A stretch of 28,577 nt of DNA. Origin: an uncultured Clostridium sp. (lineage in GTDB: Bacteria > Bacillota > Clostridia > Lachnospirales > Lachnospiraceae). The position numbers and the translations under genes are program-made. This document shows, piece after piece, positions 7,293 to 14,572 of this stretch (positions are counted from its first letter, which is position 1; the number at the start of each line of letters is the position of its first letter). The notes beneath the pieces are model-generated. The model was not told the origin of the DNA. It did not search any database and was given only the letters and a program-made list of their open reading frames with translations. The stretch is taken from contig USJW01000059.1 in the NCBI GenBank assembly GCA_900555045.1, positions 1 to 28,577 on the forward strand, in the 5' to 3' direction.

Positions 7293-9032
7293 ATGAAAAA
7301 AATATTTGGTGCGGCAGCCGGTGTACTTTTGGCGGCGGCGATGTGCAGTGCCGGTGCGGTGACTGCGTGGGCGGACACGGCAGCGCAGGTGACTGCGGTT
7401 TCGGAGACAGCGGCGGACGCCGCAGGGGAGACGGAGGCCCCGGAGAAGCCGGTTATTCAGGTGAGTGCGAGGATCAATTCCTGCGCGGTCACTTCCGATA
7501 AACAGAACATTCACATTCAGGGCAGCAGCAGCGGGGATCCCACAGGAACGGACGGAAAACTGTACTTTTTTGAGCTGCATCCCTATGAGGACGGGATCGG
7601 GGAGCGGCGCGACTATGTGTGGTCGTCCCCGGCGGGGCAGGACTTCAGCTTTGATTTGCCCTCCAACTGGAGCCATGATCCGGACCGGATGTACAACGCT
7701 TTTATCGCGGCGGTGTACGACGGGGAAACGTTCGTGGAGGTCAGCGATCTGCACTATGTGACGAACCCGGAGCTGGTGGCCCCCAACCAGACGCCGTTCA
7801 ATACGCCGTTGACCAAGAAGGGCCTGCGGATCCAGATTGATATGCTGGATGACGCCATGGACTTGGGCGTGAAGCATGCGGGCACGGATATCATGTTCCA
7901 GCAGATTCTGGGAAGCGGAATCGAGTACGAGTACGACGGCAAGGTCTACCACTTCAGCGCCCCCGTGATGGCGGAGTATGACCGGACCATCAGCGCGCTG
8001 TCGGGCAAGGGGATCAGCGTGACGGCGGTGATTTTAAACGGCTGGAGCGACACGACGCCGGAGTTAATGTATCCGGGCGTGAAGAAGACCAAGGATGCCA
8101 ACCACTATATGTTCAATGTGGTGACGCCCAAGGGGTACGAGGAGACCCGGGCCATCGCCGCGTTCCTGGCGGACCGGTATGACGGCTCGAACCCCAATTA
8201 CGGCAAGGTTTCCAACTGGGTGATCGGCAATGAGGTGAACAACCAGAAGAACTGGAATTATATGGGACCGACGGATCTGACCAACTACGTGCGCACCTAT
8301 TTGAAGGCGTTTCGGGTGTTCTACACGGCGATCAAGACCACCAGCGCCAACGACCGGGTGTACATGTCGCTGGACTTCCACTGGAACAATGAGGCCGATG
8401 GGAAGTTAAAGTACGGCGGGAAGAGCGTCGTGGACGCGTTCAACTCCATCGCCAACGTGGAGGGGCAGTTTGACTGGGGATTGGCCTACCACCCGTACCC
8501 GTACCCCATGACGGAGCCGGAGTTCTGGGACGACGACCAGACGGGGCTGGTGACCAATGATTTCGACTCACCGATCATCAACTTCAAAAACCTGAACACG
8601 CTCACCGACTATTTCGCGCAGGAGACGCTGCGGACGCCCTCCGGCCATGTGCGCCATATCATTCTGACGGAGCAGGGCTTCTCTGCCAAGAGCCAGACGC
8701 GGGGCGACGTGCCTTACATACAGGCAGCGGCGTTTGCCTACTCCTATTACCTGGTGGACAGCAACCCCTACATCGACGCGTACCTGCTCAGCCGTCAGGT
8801 GGACGGTCCGTCGGAGGTGGCTCTGGGAACACCCCTGGGGCTGTGGGAGTGCGATGTGAACCAGCCCAACCGGATTGTGGCCACAAAGCGCAGGAAGATC
8901 TGGGAGGTGTTCAAGAACATCGACAAGAAAAAGACGACGCTGGAGTCCACGGAGTTTGCGAAGTCCATTATCGGGATCAACAAGTGGTCCGATGTGGTGC
9001 CGAACTTTAAGTGGAGAGCGATGGAAAAGTAG
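7293..9032 (+). CDS. secreted DUF5722-type glycoside-hydrolase-like protein
   Basis: 579 residues. The N-terminal 28 or so form a Sec signal peptide (basic start, Ala-rich core, cleavage probably after AWA), with an Ala/Glu/Thr-rich linker to about 52. The body looks like a clan GH-A TIM barrel: VIGNEVNN places an Asn-Glu pair at 313-314 (acid/base candidate), and ILTEQGF places Glu460 as nucleophile candidate. I recognise it as DUF5722, a family predicted from fold to act on carbohydrate; no substrate is evident. GGAGGT lies 6 nt before the ATG. It has its own promoter but sits directly after the MBOAT/SGNH pair, so trimming or hydrolysis of the same surface polysaccharide is plausible. Confidence 0.8.
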   Translation: MKKIFGAAAGVLLAAAMCSAGAVTAWADTAAQVTAVSETAADAAGETEAPEKPVIQVSARINSCAVTSDKQNIHIQGSSSGDPTGTDGKLYFFELHPYEDGIGERRDYVWSSPAGQDFSFDLPSNWSHDPDRMYNAFIAAVYDGETFVEVSDLHYVTNPELVAPNQTPFNTPLTKKGLRIQIDMLDDAMDLGVKHAGTDIMFQQILGSGIEYEYDGKVYHFSAPVMAEYDRTISALSGKGISVTAVILNGWSDTTPELMYPGVKKTKDANHYMFNVVTPKGYEETRAIAAFLADRYDGSNPNYGKVSNWVIGNEVNNQKNWNYMGPTDLTNYVRTYLKAFRVFYTAIKTTSANDRVYMSLDFHWNNEADGKLKYGGKSVVDAFNSIANVEGQFDWGLAYHPYPYPMTEPEFWDDDQTGLVTNDFDSPIINFKNLNTLTDYFAQETLRTPSGHVRHIILTEQGFSAKSQTRGDVPYIQAAAFAYSYYLVDSNPYIDAYLLSRQVDGPSEVALGTPLGLWECDVNQPNRIVATKRRKIWEVFKNIDKKKTTLESTEFAKSIIGINKWSDVVPNFKWRAMEK

Positions 9033-9048
9033 AGACGAGGACAAACGG

Positions 9049-9092
9049 CAGGCTGGCCGCCGCCCATTTTGGGCGCGCGGGCCAGCCTGTTT
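9049..9092 (+). terminator. terminator-like hairpin after the DUF5722 gene
   Basis: 10-bp stem CAGGCTGGCC (9049-9058) / GGCCAGCCTG (9080-9089) with further GC pairing inside, followed by a short TTT. The stem is very strong but the T-run is poor. Confidence 0.6.
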
Positions 9093-9123
9093 GAGTGAGC
9101 GCAGTGGGGCGCGGGCGATTATG

Positions 9124-9243
9124 GAGTGTAATGGGCCGCTGGCGCAGCCTGCGGGCGATTGCTGAGTGTAATGGGCCGCTGGCGCAGCCTGCGGGCGATT
9201 GCTGAGTGTAATGGGCCGCCGGCGCGGCCTGCGAGCGATTACC
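9124..9243. repeat. three 40-bp tandem repeats
   Basis: Units start at 9124, 9164 and 9204, each beginning GAGTGTAATGGGCCGC. The first two are nearly identical; the third differs at several sites. A decayed partial copy lies at about 9093-9123. Each unit holds a small hairpin GCTG-GCG-CAGC; in copy 3 both sides change together to GCCG-GCG-CGGC, keeping pairing. Noncoding, between the hydrolase terminator and the end of the minus-strand ATPase gene. Confidence 0.9.
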
Positions 9244-9251
9244 TGGAAGGC

Positions 9252-10004
9252 TTAGGAGAACAGCTTGTCCAACAGCACGTCGCGGCTGTTGATGAACATT
9301 TCCATGACCTGGTAGACTTCAGTCTCCTCGTAGGCCACCGGGTGGATGGTGCCGCCGTCGAAGGAGAGGATCTGGGCTCCGGGCAGGCCGAGGAGGATTG
9401 GGGAGTGGGTGGCGATGATGAACTGGGAGCGCTCGGCGGCCAGCCGTCCGATCATAAGCAGGGCGGTGAGCTGGCGCTGGGGGGACAGGGCGGCCTCCGG
9501 CTCGTCCAGGATAAAGAGGCTGTGGCCGTGGAAACGGTTCTGCATCAGCGCCAGGAAGCTCTCGCCGTGGGACTGGCAGTGGAGGGAGCGGCCGCCGTAG
9601 TAGTCCAGGTAGTTGACCCGCCCCACGCTCTCGGCCGCGTAGTCGTCCACCTGACTGGCCACGTTGTAGAAGCTCTCAGCCCGCAGGAAAAAGCCGTCCT
9701 GCGGCTTTTTTACGCCCTTTTTCAGGCGGATGGCGGCGCTGTAGTCCGAGTGGGTGTCACGGGTGGAGAACATGAAGTTTTTGGTTCCGCCCTCCGGGTT
9801 GAAGCCGTAGGCCACCGCGATGCCCTCTAAGAGTGTGGACTTGCCGGAGCCGTTCTCACCGGTGAAGAAGGTGACGCTGCTGTTAAATTCCAGGGCTTCG
9901 AGGGCGTTTAAGGCCGGTATCCCGGCGGTGTAGGAGTTCCTGGGGATCCGGTCCGGGAGGATTTCCAGGCCGGAGATATAGTTGCTTGACATGAGGGAAT
10001 CCAA
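9252..10004 (-). CDS. AAA/ABC-type ATPase (RecF/SMC-like fold)
   Basis: 250 residues, cytosolic. Walker A GENGSGKST at about 49-57, a signature-like SHGES motif, Walker B SLFILDEPEAALS, and an H-loop IIATHSP. This is the single-gene ATPase type with an ABC head and no coiled coil; its role is unknown (a DNA or stress function is the usual guess). The frame is open to 10085, but AGGAGGT (10012-10018) lies 7 nt before a TTG at 10004 and too far from other ATG codons, so TTG is the preferred start; the next ATG would be at 9992. No partner gene is adjacent. Confidence 0.85.
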   Translation of the reverse strand: MDSLMSSNYISGLEILPDRIPRNSYTAGIPALNALEALEFNSSVTFFTGENGSGKSTLLEGIAVAYGFNPEGGTKNFMFSTRDTHSDYSAAIRLKKGVKKPQDGFFLRAESFYNVASQVDDYAAESVGRVNYLDYYGGRSLHCQSHGESFLALMQNRFHGHSLFILDEPEAALSPQRQLTALLMIGRLAAERSQFIIATHSPILLGLPGAQILSFDGGTIHPVAYEETEVYQVMEMFINSRDVLLDKLFS

Positions 10005-10040
10005 GGCGCGTACCTCCTGTGGCTGTGAATTATTAAGCAT

Positions 10041-10069
10041 AGTATAACGCGCGGCAGAGGGAAGGGCAA
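10041..10069 (-). promoter_or_regulatory. promoter of the ATPase gene
   Basis: On the minus strand: -35 TTGCCC (10069-10064), 17-bp spacer, -10 TATACT (10046-10041). The expected start site lies about 30 nt before the TTG start codon, which also excludes the upstream open frame. Confidence 0.65.
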
Positions 10070-10157
10070 GAGGGGATGGCGGCAAGAGAGGACAGCGGCA
10101 AGAGGGAGACGGGGCGGGCCGGGCGGAGGCCTCTGACTGGGCGGCGCAGCTTCTGGC

Positions 10158-10186
10158 TTGTTTTTGGGGGCTGAATCATGTATGAT
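10158..10186 (+). promoter_or_regulatory. promoter of the SorC-family regulator gene
   Basis: -35 TTGTTT (10158-10163), 17-bp spacer, -10 TATGAT (10181-10186), about 38 bp before the start codon. Confidence 0.55.
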
Positions 10187-10224
10187 AAGGGGAGGAACGA
10201 TCTGGGGACAAGAATGAGGGCTAT

Positions 10225-11163
10225 ATGAAGAGACAGGACGATAAGATTGCACGGCTGGTGGACATTGCCAGACAGTACTATGAGGAAGACAAAACACAGA
10301 GCGAGATTGCGGCGCGCTATAAAATTTCCAGGCCGATGGTCAGCAAGCTTTTAAAGGAGGCCAAGGAGCTGGGGATCGTGACGGTGCGCATCCAGAATCC
10401 CTCGGAGCCGGGGGATCAGGAGGCGTTTTTGGAGCGGATTCACCGGGCCTTTGGGGTGTATGGGGGCATGGTGGTGAAGGACGGGCCAAACGACAGTGCC
10501 ACCAACGGTGCGGTGGCCCGGGCAGCGATCCAGTATCTGGAATCTCTGGGGGAGAACAGCCTGGGGATCGGCTGGGGCCATATCATCGGGGATCTGGTGG
10601 GAACCGTGGAGCGGGAGAGCCGGCCGCTCAAGCTGGGAAGCCAGGTGTGCCCGTTAATCGGAAACGGCGGCGTGGGGCTGAAAAATTATCACTCCAACGA
10701 GCTGGTGCGTGTGATCGCGGAGCACAGCCAGGCGGAACCGGCATTTCTGTACTCGCCGGCCTGTGTCTCCTCGGAGCAGGAGCTGTGCCTGCTGCAGGAG
10801 CTGGACAATTACCACACGGTGTTTGAGGCGTGGGAGCATCTGGACGTAGCACTGGTGAATATTGGAAATTTCCCGTCTGTGCCGGATTTTGCCACGGAGG
10901 CGCGGTTTGGCGACCTGCTGGTCAGGCAGAGGGCGGTGGGGCGCATCCTCAACTATTTTGTGGACGTGGAGGGGCGGGTGATCCATTCGGATACGGATTT
11001 CTCCGTACAGATCCCGCTGGAACTTCTGGGGCGTGTCCGCCATGTGGTGGGAGTCTGCTCCGCCAACACCAAGGGGAAGGCGTTAAAGGGGGCCCTGCGG
11101 ACCGGTTATATTAACCATGTGATCGCGCCGGAGCATGTGGTGCAGGCGGCGCTGGAACTGTGA
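10225..11163 (+). CDS. SorC/DeoR-type sugar-responsive transcription regulator
   Basis: 312 residues. An N-terminal helix-turn-helix (about 20-52, QSEIAARYKISRPMVSKLL) is followed by a SorC-type sugar-phosphate-binding domain with the family features GIGWGH, CPLIGNGG and NTKGKALKGALRTGYINH (about 285-302). These regulators respond to phosphorylated sugars. It lies directly upstream of the dhaL-dhaK-VOC-aldolase operon, has its own promoter and terminator, and probably controls that operon; the repeated palindromes at 11294 and 11457 are candidate sites. The ribosome binding site (TGAGGG) is modest. Confidence 0.9.
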   Translation: MKRQDDKIARLVDIARQYYEEDKTQSEIAARYKISRPMVSKLLKEAKELGIVTVRIQNPSEPGDQEAFLERIHRAFGVYGGMVVKDGPNDSATNGAVARAAIQYLESLGENSLGIGWGHIIGDLVGTVERESRPLKLGSQVCPLIGNGGVGLKNYHSNELVRVIAEHSQAEPAFLYSPACVSSEQELCLLQELDNYHTVFEAWEHLDVALVNIGNFPSVPDFATEARFGDLLVRQRAVGRILNYFVDVEGRVIHSDTDFSVQIPLELLGRVRHVVGVCSANTKGKALKGALRTGYINHVIAPEHVVQAALEL

Positions 11164-11293
11164 GGGGGCGAGCGGGCTAGGAGAGACGATGCAGGAGCCG
11201 TGAGGGGGCCGAGCGGGTTGAACGACACGGCGCTGGATCCATGAGGAGACAAATGTCCTGGGAATGTTCAGAGGAATCAATAATTCAAAAAAA

Positions 11294-11307
11294 GTTACAT
11301 ATGTAAC
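11294..11307. promoter_or_regulatory. palindrome GTTACATATGTAAC, copy 1
   Basis: Perfect 14-bp palindrome in the SorC-dhaL spacer, just before the SorC terminator. A near-identical copy lies 163 bp downstream over the dhaL start codon. Candidate operator for the SorC regulator (inference). Confidence 0.5.
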
Positions 11308-11312
11308 CAAAA

Positions 11313-11349
11313 ACGCGTGCAGCATGGAATCGGGCTGCACGCGTTTTTT
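11313..11349 (+). terminator. rho-independent terminator after the SorC gene
   Basis: 11-bp stem ACGCGTGCAGC (11313-11323) / GCTGCACGCGT (11334-11344), 10-nt loop, T-run 11344-11349. Confidence 0.9.
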
Positions 11350-11390
11350 GTGCATTACAGTAAAAAAATAAAGAAAAATCCTCGCTCTAA

Positions 11391-11419
11391 TTGACAAAGT
11401 TGTGAACAAATGATACTCT
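11391..11419 (+). promoter_or_regulatory. promoter of the dhaL operon
   Basis: Consensus -35 TTGACA (11391-11396), then 17 bp to TACTCT (11414-11419), preceded by TGA as an extended -10. The -10 is poor, consistent with a regulated promoter. Confidence 0.6.
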
Positions 11420-11456
11420 TAAACCATGGCAAAATGCAAATGCTGCATGGAAGGAG

Positions 11457-11470
11457 GTTACATATGTTAC
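11457..11470. promoter_or_regulatory. palindrome GTTACATATGTTAC, copy 2, over the dhaL start
   Basis: Differs from copy 1 at one base. The dhaL ATG (11464-11466) lies inside it and the ribosome binding site AAGGAGG runs into its left arm. It could be a DNA operator or an RNA element masking initiation. Confidence 0.5.
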
Positions 11471-12084
11471 TTTCGAAGCCGGAAATCGAAAAAATGTTCC
11501 GCAAGGTGGCGGAGGTCTGGCATGAAAACAAGGACTATCTGAGCGAGATCGATTCCCGTTTCGGCGACGGGGACCACGGGGTGACGATCGGGAAGATCGC
11601 GAGCCTGATTGAGAAGAAGCTGGATTCCTGGGAGGACGAGGATATTGAGGGATTCCTGGAGGATCTGGGGGACAGTGCGATGGAGATCGGCGGAGGCAGC
11701 GCCGGGCCCCTGTACGGGACTCTGATTGGCGGCCTTTCGGGCCCGCTCTCGGGCGAGGATTCCATCGGCGCTGCGACGCTTAAGGAGATGTTTACGGAGT
11801 GCCTGTCCGCCATGGAGGACATCACCACCGCGAAGGTTGGCGACAAGACTATGATGGATGCCCTGATCCCGGCGGTTTTGGCCGCACAGAAGGCGGACGA
11901 CGACTGCATGGCGATCCTTGAGGCGGCCAAGGCGGCGGCTCTCACAGGGGCCAGGGAGAGTGAGCAGTACGTATCGAAATTCGGGCGCGCCCGCAGCTAC
12001 AAGGAGCAGACCATCGGCACGCCGGACGCGGGGGCGGTCAGCACCTCGCTGTTCTTTACGGGGCTTTGCGACGGGCTTAAATAG
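11464..12084 (+). CDS. dhaL: dihydroxyacetone kinase subunit L-like (ADP-binding)
   Basis: 206 residues, cytosolic. Asp30, Asp35 and Asp37 (DSRFGDGDHG) match the magnesium/nucleotide-binding aspartates of DhaL in type and position. GGGSAGPLYG (about 76-85), KVGDKTMMDAL and TIGTPDAGA are the other family blocks. With DhaK it would phosphorylate dihydroxyacetone or a related short ketose. No DhaM phosphotransferase gene is in the operon, so phosphate comes either from ATP or from a DhaM encoded elsewhere. The order L before K is the reverse of the common dhaKL order. GGAGG (11453-11457) sets the ATG at 11464; the earlier in-frame ATG at 11410 overlaps the promoter. Confidence 0.88.
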   Translation: MLLSKPEIEKMFRKVAEVWHENKDYLSEIDSRFGDGDHGVTIGKIASLIEKKLDSWEDEDIEGFLEDLGDSAMEIGGGSAGPLYGTLIGGLSGPLSGEDSIGAATLKEMFTECLSAMEDITTAKVGDKTMMDALIPAVLAAQKADDDCMAILEAAKAAALTGARESEQYVSKFGRARSYKEQTIGTPDAGAVSTSLFFTGLCDGLK

Positions 12085-12207
12085 CCCGCAGTGACACGGA
12101 ACCAGACAACGAGCCGCAGTAGGGGGAAAACGGGCGTGACGGCAGAGGGCGGCCCCTTTGCCCTTGAACGGCTCTTCTAACACAATATTCAGGAGAGGGA
12201 AAACACT

Positions 12208-13206
12208 ATGAAAATGAAGAAATTTATCAATGATCCGGAAAATTTGACACCTGAGCTGCTGGAGGGATTTGCGGAGGCGCACAAGGATCTGGTAAAGCTG
12301 GGCGACGAGCGCATGGTGATCAACCGGAAGCTGGACGAGGCGGACCGCGTGACCATCGTGACCCAGGGCGGATCGGGCCATGAGCCTGCAATCAGCGGGT
12401 TCGTGGGCGAGGGCATGGTGGATATCTCCGTGGTCGGCGACGTGTTCGCGGCTCCGGGACCCAAGGCCTGTGTGGACGCCATCAAGCTGGCGGACAAGGG
12501 CAAGGGCGTTCTCTACATCGTGCTGAACCATGCGGGCGACATGCTGACTGGAAACATGACCATGAAGAAGTGCGCCAAGGAAGGCTTAAATGTGATCAAG
12601 GTTGTGACCCAGGAGGATATCGCCAACGCGCCGCGCTCCAACGCGGACGACCGCAGAGGCTTAGTGGGCTGCATCCCCACCTACAAGATCGCAGGAGCGG
12701 CTGCGGCGGAGGGCAAGAGCCTGGAGGAGGTGGCTGCCATCGCACAGCGCTTTGCGGACAATATGGCGACCCTGGCGGTGGCTGTGAACGGGGCGACCCA
12801 CCCGGCTACCGGAAGCCTGTTGGCGGACCTGGGCGAGGACGAGATGGAGATCGGCATGGGCCAGCACGGCGAGGGCGGCGGCGGACGTCAGCCCATGAAG
12901 TCCGCGGACGAGACGGCGAAGATTATGCTGGACGGTCTGCTGGCGGATCTGGACATCAAGGAAGGCGAGAAGATCATGCTGATCTTAAACGGCACGGGCG
13001 CCACCACCCTGATGGAGCTGTTCATCATCTACCGCAAGTGCGTGTCCTATTTGAAGGAGAAAAATATTGAGATCGTGGCCAACTATGTGGGCGAGCTGCT
13101 GACTGTTCAGGAGCAGGCGGGCTTCCAGATGTTTATGGCAAGAATGGACGACGAGCTTTTGCACTACTGGAACGCGCCGTGCAACACGCCTTACATGAAA
13201 AAGTAA
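12208..13206 (+). CDS. dhaK: dihydroxyacetone kinase subunit K-like (substrate-binding)
   Basis: 332 residues. QGGSGHEP gives His58, LNHAGD gives Asp111, and GMGQHGE gives His220, corresponding to E. coli DhaK His56, Asp109 and the substrate-bonding His218. The loop before the catalytic His (ATGSLLADLGEDEMEIGMG) differs from the classical VPGKPSFEL-type sequence, and GQHGEGGGG replaces the usual IHGEPG, so a substrate other than dihydroxyacetone is possible. The 123-bp spacer after dhaL holds a long-range GAGCCG / CGGCTC pairing and no gene. The ribosome binding site is AGGAGAGGG. It works with the upstream DhaL. Confidence 0.88.
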   Translation: MKMKKFINDPENLTPELLEGFAEAHKDLVKLGDERMVINRKLDEADRVTIVTQGGSGHEPAISGFVGEGMVDISVVGDVFAAPGPKACVDAIKLADKGKGVLYIVLNHAGDMLTGNMTMKKCAKEGLNVIKVVTQEDIANAPRSNADDRRGLVGCIPTYKIAGAAAAEGKSLEEVAAIAQRFADNMATLAVAVNGATHPATGSLLADLGEDEMEIGMGQHGEGGGGRQPMKSADETAKIMLDGLLADLDIKEGEKIMLILNGTGATTLMELFIIYRKCVSYLKEKNIEIVANYVGELLTVQEQAGFQMFMARMDDELLHYWNAPCNTPYMKK

Positions 13207-13242
13207 TTTTACGTGAAAAAGGAATCCGGGAGGGATTAAACT

Positions 13243-13563
13243 ATGGCGGCAGAGTATATGCATATCGGTATTCCGGTGCTGAACCGGAAAGAGGGAATGA
13301 CCTACAACGAGGCGATGAAGTTCTGGGTGAGCAATGTGGACGACTACGACTTCAAGATCGAGTATCTGAAGTTTGAGGAGGGCACCCCCTTCCCGGAGAT
13401 TCTGTCCAAGCAGCCCCATGTGGCCTACAAGGTGGACGATCTGGACGCCTACGCGGCGAAGGCGGCGCAGGTGATCTTCGGACCCATGGAGCTGGGGCCC
13501 GGCGTGCGCCTGGCGTTTGTGATCTGGGACGACGCGATCATTGAGCTGTACGAAGAAAAGTAA
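13243..13563 (+). CDS. small VOC-superfamily protein
   Basis: 106 residues. Beta-alpha-beta-beta-beta pattern of vicinal oxygen chelate proteins, with HIGIPV at the start, HVAYKVDDLDAY in the middle and IIELYEE at the end; His7, His59 and Glu101 are candidate metal ligands. VOC members include glyoxalases, epimerases and isomerases. Lying between dhaK and the aldolase, it could isomerise or epimerise a ketose phosphate or remove a reactive dicarbonyl; neither is shown. GGGAGGG lies 8 nt before the ATG. Part of the dhaL operon. Confidence 0.75.
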   Translation: MAAEYMHIGIPVLNRKEGMTYNEAMKFWVSNVDDYDFKIEYLKFEEGTPFPEILSKQPHVAYKVDDLDAYAAKAAQVIFGPMELGPGVRLAFVIWDDAIIELYEEK

Positions 13564-13575
13564 GGAGATGGACCG

Positions 13576-14418
13576 ATGCTGGTAAATATGAATGAAGTCC
13601 TGAAATACGCGGAGGAGAAGGGCTGTTGCATCGGCGCCTTCGACACGCCGAACCTGGAGATCCTGATGGCGGTGATCCGGGCCGCAGAGAAACGTAATGA
13701 GCCTGTGATCATCCAGCACGCCCAGCTGCACGAGAAGGAGATGCCCATCCGCATAATCGGACCGATCATGGTGCGCATGGCGGAGGACGCGCAGGTGCCG
13801 GTATGCGCCATGCTGGACCACGGCGAGGACATGGACTATGTGAGGCTGGCTCTGGACCTGGGATTCTCGGCGGTGATGATCGACGGGTCCTCAAAGCCCT
13901 ACGAGGAGAACGTGCGGCTGACCCGCGAGGCGGTGGCTCTTGCAAAGGAGTACGGGGCCAACGTGGAGGCGGAGATCGGGATCGTCACCGGGCACGAGGG
14001 GAAGGAATTCCACATCGACGAGCCCGGGGACGCCTACACGGACCCGGAGCTGGCGGCCCGCTTTGTGAAGGACACGGGGATCGACGCCCTGGCGGCCTCG
14101 GTGGGCACGGTGCACGGTTTCTACGCCATCCAGCCGAAGCTGGATTTTGACCGGATCGTGGAGATCAAGGAGAAGACCGGCGTGCCGTTAGTGATGCACG
14201 GCGGCTCCGGGATCAGCGCAGCGGACACCCAGAGGGCCATCCGCTGCGGAATCCGCAAGATCAACTACTTCTCCTACATGTCCAACGCGGGCGTGCGGGC
14301 GGTGAAGGAGCTGCTGGCGGAAAAGGATGTGAAATACTTCCATGATCTGGCAAACGCTGCGGTGGACGGAATGGAAAAGGATGTGCTTGGCGCGATGAAG
14401 ATGTTTGCGCTGGAATAG
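13576..14418 (+). CDS. class II ketose-bisphosphate aldolase family protein
   Basis: 280 residues, a GatY/KbaY/FBA-type TIM barrel. Catalytic and zinc residues are present: Asp81-His82 (LDHGED), Glu131/Glu133 (VEAEIG), His180 (GTVHG) and His208 (MHGGSG). MIDGSSKPYEENVRLT is the family loop. The phosphate-binding motif, normally KVN-V-(A/N)-T, here reads KINYFSYM (Asn230, Phe232, Ser233), and the N-terminal AFNxxN is AFDTPN. These changes suggest a substrate other than fructose 1,6- or tagatose 1,6-bisphosphate. AGGAG (13563-13567) lies 8 nt before the ATG. Last gene of the dhaL operon, probably acting on the kinase product or on a ketose made from it. Confidence 0.85.
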   Translation: MLVNMNEVLKYAEEKGCCIGAFDTPNLEILMAVIRAAEKRNEPVIIQHAQLHEKEMPIRIIGPIMVRMAEDAQVPVCAMLDHGEDMDYVRLALDLGFSAVMIDGSSKPYEENVRLTREAVALAKEYGANVEAEIGIVTGHEGKEFHIDEPGDAYTDPELAARFVKDTGIDALAASVGTVHGFYAIQPKLDFDRIVEIKEKTGVPLVMHGGSGISAADTQRAIRCGIRKINYFSYMSNAGVRAVKELLAEKDVKYFHDLANAAVDGMEKDVLGAMKMFALE

Positions 14419-14432
14419 TGTGAGGTGAGAGA

Positions 14433-14477
14433 AAAATCCCTGAACCGGGCCGGAACTTGGCGCGGAACAGGGATTTT
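14433..14477 (+). terminator. terminator of the dhaL operon
   Basis: 10-bp stem AAAATCCCTG (14433-14442) / CAGGGATTTT (14468-14477) with a GC-rich 25-nt apical part. The A-run and T-run lie in the stem itself, so it may work in both directions. Confidence 0.75.
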
Positions 14478-14494
14478 CGTTTGCAGCGATCTCC

Positions 14495-14523
14495 TTGCAT
14501 TTCTCCCTCGCCCCATATATAAT
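14495..14523 (+). promoter_or_regulatory. promoter of the ThrE-type exporter genes
   Basis: -35 TTGCAT (14495-14500), 17-bp spacer, -10 TATAAT (14518-14523). It rules out the in-frame ATG at 14495 as the start codon. Confidence 0.75.
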
Positions 14524-14572
14524 ATCCATAGCCGGGACACGGCGAGAGCATACTGAGGAGAAATTTGAGGCT

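Noticed and set aside
9093..9243. CRISPR array
   Set aside because: The repeats are directly adjacent with no unique spacers, and no cas genes are nearby.
9159..9830. 223-residue plus-strand ORF
   Set aside because: Begins within the tandem repeats and runs antisense to the ATPase gene, whose Walker motifs are clear on the other strand.
11467..12531. 354-residue minus-strand ORF
   Set aside because: Antisense to dhaL and dhaK, low-complexity composition and no motif; shadow.
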